This document shows positions 59,043 to 64,000 of a stretch of 64,000 bases of DNA, piece by piece. A program made the translations under genes and the position numbers. Position 1 is the first letter of the stretch. Each line of letters opens with the position of its first letter. This DNA comes from Adiantum capillus-veneris (lineage: Eukaryota; Streptophyta; Polypodiopsida; Polypodiales; Pteridaceae), in assembly GCA_014529385.2 (NCBI GenBank), contig CM043946.1, positions 15,579,077-15,643,076 on the forward strand. The letters run 5' to 3'. The notes under the pieces were generated by a model, which searched no databases, had not been told where the DNA came from, and worked only from the letters and a program-made list of their open reading frames with translations.

Positions 59043-60827
59043 TGTCGGGGGATATGTGTTCAAAACGTGAGCCAGGAAGGCGTGGGACCTCTGGCTATGA
59101 GAGGTGTGTTAGAGAGAAAATAGTAGACACTAATAGCTCTGAAAATCGCCGTAATCATCAATAAATTGAGTAAAGCCTCAAGTACAACTTAATCATTAGC
59201 CAAGGTGGCTTGTTAATGACACCGTCACTTGGGTTAGCTGATAACTAGGAGTTTAAAATCCCTTTACAAGATTAAGTGAGCCGTTAACGGCCTGTGACAT
59301 AACAAGGTGATTAATCAAGTTTAAATTAAGTGATGGCGATGGCAGTTTCCTCCATGTCACTCTAATTGCTTCAACTGTCCCTTGAATTCTGCAAACTTCA
59401 TGCTTGTTCTTTGTGTCATTCTTCATGCTTCAACTATCGTCAAAATCTCTACAAACTATCTCTCTGTGGCATTCTCTGATTGCCTAATCTTGTCCTGATA
59501 GCTCTCCTTGAGCTCCTTCCTTCTTGCCTCGTGTTGCCAAAAATTAAAGCTCCGATTGCTCCTTGTTGAACTCCTCGTCCTCTTTCCCAAAATCTTATCT
59601 CCCCTTGTGCCAAAAGAACGAGCAACCGCTCTTTGATTTCCTTCAAGAAGCTCTCCAAACTTTCTCTTCTAATTGCTTAACTACTGCTCTCAGGAACTCT
59701 CCTCCTCCTGCTCTCTTTTCTTTCTTCAAATTCCGTCAAAGTTCTCCTTGCCCTTCACTTCCTCCTGACTTCACCTCCTCTTGCTTAGTCGAGAGAAAGA
59801 GAGAGGATAGTCGAGAGGGAAAGAGGCAGAGCGAGGGAGATACCTTCATGCTCAAACCCCTTCTTCCCTTACCACTGAGCCTCGCTTCCCCCTTCTCCTT
59901 CACGTTTCATGTCTTCCCCTTCATTCTTGCCCCGCTTCACGCTATGTTCCTTAAAATAACCCCCTCTTATTTTTAGCAGTGGTGCCGCTGTCATTGACGT
60001 GGCATGGGAATTGGCTCAATGATGTGGTATGGCCGGGGCTCGAGCTGCATCAAATCGGCCGAGAGTGGGACTGAAATGCTGTGCAAGGGCCTCTTGAGCA
60101 ATTTTTGCTTCATGGTTGACACTGTCCGAGGTCTCTACAACGTGCTATGAGTGCATTCTCTCTCCCCTGCTCTCGCGCTCACTGCCTGCATGCCATGGCC
60201 TTTGATTTTTCTCCCCCATTCACATTAAAGTCTCTTCTTATTTGTTATGGGCATCCTTATTTCCATAGTGGACGGCCATTGGTTGGTCTTTGGGAGGCCA
60301 TACCCCTTTCCTTTGCTCTCATATCCACCAAGCCATTCCTTAGCACAACACCTTGGCTAAGGATTGATGAGCACAACACTATGTCAATTGAAACACTAGT
60401 AGCACAATGTTTCTCTTTTGGGCATGCCCTTATGGATGGCCATTAGTAATTAGCTTATGGGCGGCAAATTATGCCCCCAATGGGCACCACATTTGGCATA
60501 TACATCGACCAAAGCATTCCCAGCCACAATGCATTTGGCATACATGCTGATGAAAGCATCGATGATCATCATATTAGGCTTACATATCAACCATCGTAGG
60601 TCTCTAGTAGCATACCCCACTATCAATGCATTGCATGAGATGACATTCTGAACTAGGTGCTCCTCAAGCACTTATTGCTCTATTAAGTGCACAATATTTG
60701 GCATACATATCATTGAATTTTCTTGTTACTGAGCCCTGGTCACTGCTCAATAAACATGTAGCGTTCAAGTAGAATTTATCTACATCCCTTTTCTCTTTTA
60801 CCACTATGGAAGCAGAGCGGCACGACA
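59043..60827 (-). repeat. 3' LTR of the minus PPR-LTR element
   Basis: 1785 bp. It carries GA/CT-rich sequence near 59795-59835 and a PPR-derived segment at 60450-60720. Confidence 0.88.
60450..60720 (-). pseudogene. PPR gene fragment carried in the 3' LTR
   Basis: The minus strand reads LEEHLVQNVISCNALIVGYA, then KPNMMIIDAFISMYAKC and GNALVDVYAKCGAHW, the helix A/B pattern of PLS-type PPR repeats. FNDMYAKYCALNRA lies just upstream. The frame stays open through 73 codons but lacks most of a PPR protein. Confidence 0.8.
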
Positions 60828-61189
60828 TCCACCCCCTCTGAACCTGCACAACCTCCGATCTGTGACGACCGGTCTTCAATCTTCAAGCAAAACCTCTAAT
60901 CGTATAAGCACTACCCCACTGTGAGCATGCTTTGAAAAATTTTCCAACCTATGGCCTTATTAGAATACACCCTCCTCTAGGATCATAGGGAAAACACAAG
61001 CAGTTCGCAGCCATAAAGCATAAGCATGTATTAACCCATAAAACATCATGAAAATTTCCTGGATCATACGGCATATAAGTCAATTATCCTAGATCATACA
61101 TATGTCCATCTCCACCTAGATCAAAAGGCATATCAATCAATTGCCCTGGAACATGAATATAATCATCTCCTCTTGGATCAAAAGCTAGC

Positions 61190-61723
61190 TCAAGATCGAT
61201 CACCTACATCATAGGGTAATATCTCATCCCATACATCATCTGGTAACACAGCTTCTAATTCTGACCGTACTTGTCCTCGAATATCTAAGTAATTTGGTAG
61301 ACTTGGAATCTCTTCTTGATAATGCTCATCACTTACGAATACAATAGCTTCTTTGAAATATTCCCAATTGTCATCACAGCCTTTGGTAAGCTCTTGAATC
61401 TGCTCCTTCAAATCTGAACTCACTAACTACTCAAAAGATCTAATCATTAACTCTTTTGGTATCCCTCTTGACTTGGTTTCCAACTCATAGCACTCTAGGT
61501 AGCCCTCTGGATCATACCCTTCAAGGAGTCTCCTCTTGTCGTATATTGCATCCAAAGCTTCATCCATTTTCTTCTTTGTCTCCATGGCTTCCACTTCAAG
61601 CAAAGATCCTTGGACCAATAGAAGCATCTTTGAAAAGTCTAGAATTGCTGGCATCCCATAGAAACTCTTTGCAATAAACTCTTTAATCAACTTTATCATA
61701 TGTTCTAGATTCTCCATATGCAC
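61190..61723 (-). CDS. Internal ORF region of the minus PPR-LTR element, unknown protein
   Basis: MHMENLEHMIKLIKEFIAKS, then LDFSKMLLLVQGSLLEVEAM and LLEGYDPEGYLECYELETKS, correspond to 47276-47560 in the plus copy. It continues with DLKEQIQELTKGCDDNWEYF and a short acidic tail. The conservation of this N-terminal domain between two copies suggests that it was once a functional protein, perhaps Gag-like. There is no enzyme motif. Confidence 0.5.
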
Positions 61724-61762
61724 CTCCCACCCCGACTCGTTTCACATCGGGTTCACCAAGAA

Positions 61763-63556
61763 TGTCGGGGGATATGTGTCCAAAACGTGAGCCAAGATGG
61801 CGTGGGGCCCCTGGCTGTGAGAAGTGTGTGAGAGAGAAAATAGTAGACACTAATAGCTTTGGCAATTATCATAACCATCAATAAATTGAGTAAATCCTTA
61901 AGTAGAACTTAATCATTAGCCAAGGTGGGTCATGAACAACACCGTCACTTGGGTTAACTAGGAGTTTAAGCTCCCTTTACAAGATTAAGCGGACCATTAA
62001 GGGATCTGTGACTTAACAAGGTAATTAATCAAGTTTAAATTGATGATGTTGATGGAAATTTCCTCCATGTTGCTCTAATTGCTTCAATTGTCCCTTGAAT
62101 TTTGCAATCTTCATTCCTATTCTCTGTGTCATTCTTCGTACTTCAATTATCGTCAAAAGCTCTGCAATTTATCTCTCTGTGGCATTCTATGATTGCCTAA
62201 TCTCATCCTTATAGCTCTCCTTGAGCTTCTTCCTTCTTGCCTTGTGTTGCCGAGAATTCAAGCTCCGATTGATCCTCGCTGAACTCCTCGTCCTCTTTCC
62301 CAAAAGCTTATCTCTCCTTGTGCTAAAAGAACGAGCAACCGCTCTTTGATAGCCTTAATCAAGAAGCTCGCCAAACTTTCTCTTCTAATTGCTTCCCACT
62401 GCCTTAACTGCCGCTGTCAAGAACTCTCCTCCTCCTGCTCTCTTTTCTTCCTTCAAATTTTGTCAAAGTTCTCGTTTTTCCTTCACTTCCTCCGGGATTC
62501 ACCTCCTCTTGCTTAGTCGAGAGAAAGAGAGAGGATAGTCGAGAGGGAAAGAGGCAGAGCGAGGGAGGTACCTTCGTGCTCAACCCCCTTCTTCCCTTAC
62601 CACCAAGCCTCGCTTCCCCTTTCTCCTTCACGTTTCATGCTTTCCCTTTTATTCTTGCCCTGCTTCACGCTACGTTCCTTAGAATAACTCCCTCTTATTT
62701 TTAGCAATGGCGCTGCCGTTGTTGATGTGGCATGGGAACTGGTTTGATGATGTGGCATGGTGGGGCTCAAGGTGCACCAAATTGGCCGAGAGTGGGACTG
62801 AAATGCTGTGCAAGGGCCTCCTGAGCAATTTTTGCTTCATGGGTGACACTATTCAAGGTCTCTAATGCACGCTATGAGCGCATTCTCTCTCCCCTGCTCT
62901 GACGTTTACTACCTGCACTCCATGGCCTTTGATTTTTCTCCCCCATTTACATTAAAGCCTCTTCTTATTTGTTATGGGCGGTCTTATTGCCATAGTGGGC
63001 AGCCATTGTTTGGTCTTCGGGCGGCCATACCCCTTTACTTTGCTCTCATGTCCACCAAGCCATTGCTTAGCACAACACCTTGGCTGAGCATTGTCGAGCA
63101 CAACATTGTGTCAACTAAAACACTGCTAGCACAACATATTTCTCTTATGGGCATGCCCTTATGGGAGGCCATTAGTACTTAGCTTATGGTGGAAAATTAT
63201 GCTCCCAATGGGCACCACATTTGGCGTATACATTGACCAAAGCATTCCCAACCAAAACACATTTGGCATACATCCTGATGAAAGCATCAATGATCATCAC
63301 ATCAGGCTTACATATCGACCATCGTAGTGATTTGGCAGCATACCACACTATCAATGCACTGCATGAGATGACATTCCGGACTAGGTGCTCCTCGCGCACT
63401 TATAGCTTTATTAAGTGCACAACATTTGGCATACATAGCATTGAACTTGCTCGTTACTGAGCTGTGGTCACTGCTCAATAAACATGTAGCCTTCAAGTAG
63501 GCTTTATCTTCATCCCTTTGCTCTTTTTCCCACTATGGAAGCAGAGCATCACGACA
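61763..63556 (-). repeat. 5' LTR of the minus PPR-LTR element
   Basis: 1794 bp and collinear with 59043-60827. The PPR-derived segment is at 63184-63500, within the first 370 bp of the LTR as transcribed. Confidence 0.88.
63184..63500 (-). pseudogene. PPR gene fragment carried in the 5' LTR
   Basis: REEHLVRNVISCSALIVWYA, KPDVMIIDAFIRMYAKC and GNALVNVYAKCGAHW match the 3' LTR copy. An upstream part reads FNAMYAKCCALNKAISARG. It is sense relative to the element. Confidence 0.8.
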
Positions 63557-63889
63557 ACGCTTCTCTCTAATCCCCTCCATTGGTGGGGAAAGCTCCCCTT
63601 GTATGATGCATTGAGCTTCTAATAAGCTCCTAGGCTGGCTATTTGTATGTTGCACACGCTATTCCAAAAGCCTTAATCTTTTTGCCGTGTGACTTAATTT
63701 CTCCTTTCGATTATCTTTTCTCCCCTTCACCCTCTATTCTCACTAGAGAACATTGCACACTAATAGACATTTGAGCTACTCGCAACTAGCCACCGCAGAT
63801 TGAGTTTCTGTGCTATTTGCTCAAAGGTTGAGCGTTAGCGCCTTGTACAGGCGCTGCTCACATTGGGGAGGGAGATGATGACCACCATT
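63557..63889. other. Probable internal sequence of a minus-strand LTR element, no gene called
   Basis: Unremarkable sequence leading to a primer site at 63890. No ORF with a recognisable domain. Confidence 0.4.
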
Positions 63890-64000
63890 GCTCTGATATC
63901 AGTTGTAAGCATCGTGCGGGTGCGGGTACGTGATGCATGCGTGCATAAAGGGGAAGAGGAGAACCTACTGTATGGGTGGAGTAGAGCGTATGTTGATGAA
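63890..64000 (-). mobile_element. Primer site and LTR start of an element leaving the window
   Basis: The plus strand reads GCTCTGATATCA at 63890-63901, close to the complement of the tRNA-Met primer site. It is followed by TGTAAGCATCG at 63904, a plausible LTR end. The LTR continues beyond 64000. The PPR-LTR element at 59043 may be inserted in this element's internal region. Confidence 0.45.

Larger units (their letters stand above)
59043..63556 (-). mobile_element. Non-autonomous LTR element with PPR fragments in its LTRs (minus copy)
   Basis: The 3' LTR is 59043-60827 (1785 bp) and the 5' LTR 61763-63556 (1794 bp). On the minus strand both start TGTCGTG and end CCCCCGACA. The primer site (CACATCGGGTTCACCAAG on the plus strand) is at 61743-61760, and the purine tract (AGAGGGGGTGGA on the minus strand) at 60828-60839. 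The internal region is only 0.94 kb. The LTRs are close to one another over their whole length, so this copy is younger than the plus copy. No clear target duplication was found (CACGA left, ACGCT right). A fossil with few breaks. Confidence 0.88.

Overview
The window is plant nuclear DNA from a large, repeat-rich genome. It is almost wholly a graveyard of LTR retrotransposons nested inside one another, with long (GA)n, (CA)n and (TA)n microsatellites between them. Plant-type primer binding sites (TGGTATCAGAGC, TGGTATTAGAGC and variants) recur. Fragments of PLS-type pentatricopeptide-repeat (PPR) genes, with motifs such as NALVDVYAKCGA and HDEVARQGLLGKD, resemble the hugely expanded PPR families of ferns and lycophytes. 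A fern is therefore my best guess, but this is inference. I found no intact host gene, rRNA, tRNA or CRISPR array.

Layout. 1-1009: unassigned sequence with one unrecognised ORF. 1015-15248: an outer Ty3 element with target duplication GATAT. A minus-strand gag-protease element (1183-5469, duplication CATAT) lies in its 5' LTR. A younger relative (6836-11226, duplication CAAGA) lies in its leader. Two GC-rich inverted-repeat segments lie in its 3' half. 15254-16330: a Copia 5' fragment. 16331-22850: mostly empty, microsatellite-rich sequence with a MITE (19579-20041) and faint exon-like stretches. 22857-24360: a Copia leader-gag fragment inside a 46-bp direct repeat. 24751-25030: a multi-hairpin fold-back unit. 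25987-26892: a LINE ORF1-like unit.

27586-28189: the 5' end of one Copia family. 28190-36042: a broken but broadly complete Copia element whose gag holds a 2.8-kb insert made largely of a tandem duplication. 36656-37760: another Copia fragment. 38353-39076: a minus-strand LTR beside a giant (GA)n(CA)n tract. 39495-41600: the 3' part of a minus-strand Copia element. About 41800-56850: a decayed Ty3 element split by two insertions, a 6.3-kb non-autonomous LTR element (44766-51087) and a Copia element (52612-56263). 59043-63556: a second, minus-strand copy of the non-autonomous family. The right edge enters another minus-strand LTR element.

The most unusual item is the non-autonomous family at 44766-51087 and 59043-63556. 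It has long LTRs (about 1.3-2.5 kb), its own primer binding site, no visible protease, reverse transcriptase or integrase, and one unrecognised acidic ORF. All four LTRs carry sense-oriented PPR gene fragments. Nothing here works as a host pathway; what the window records is the order of insertions, which the target duplications fix in several places.
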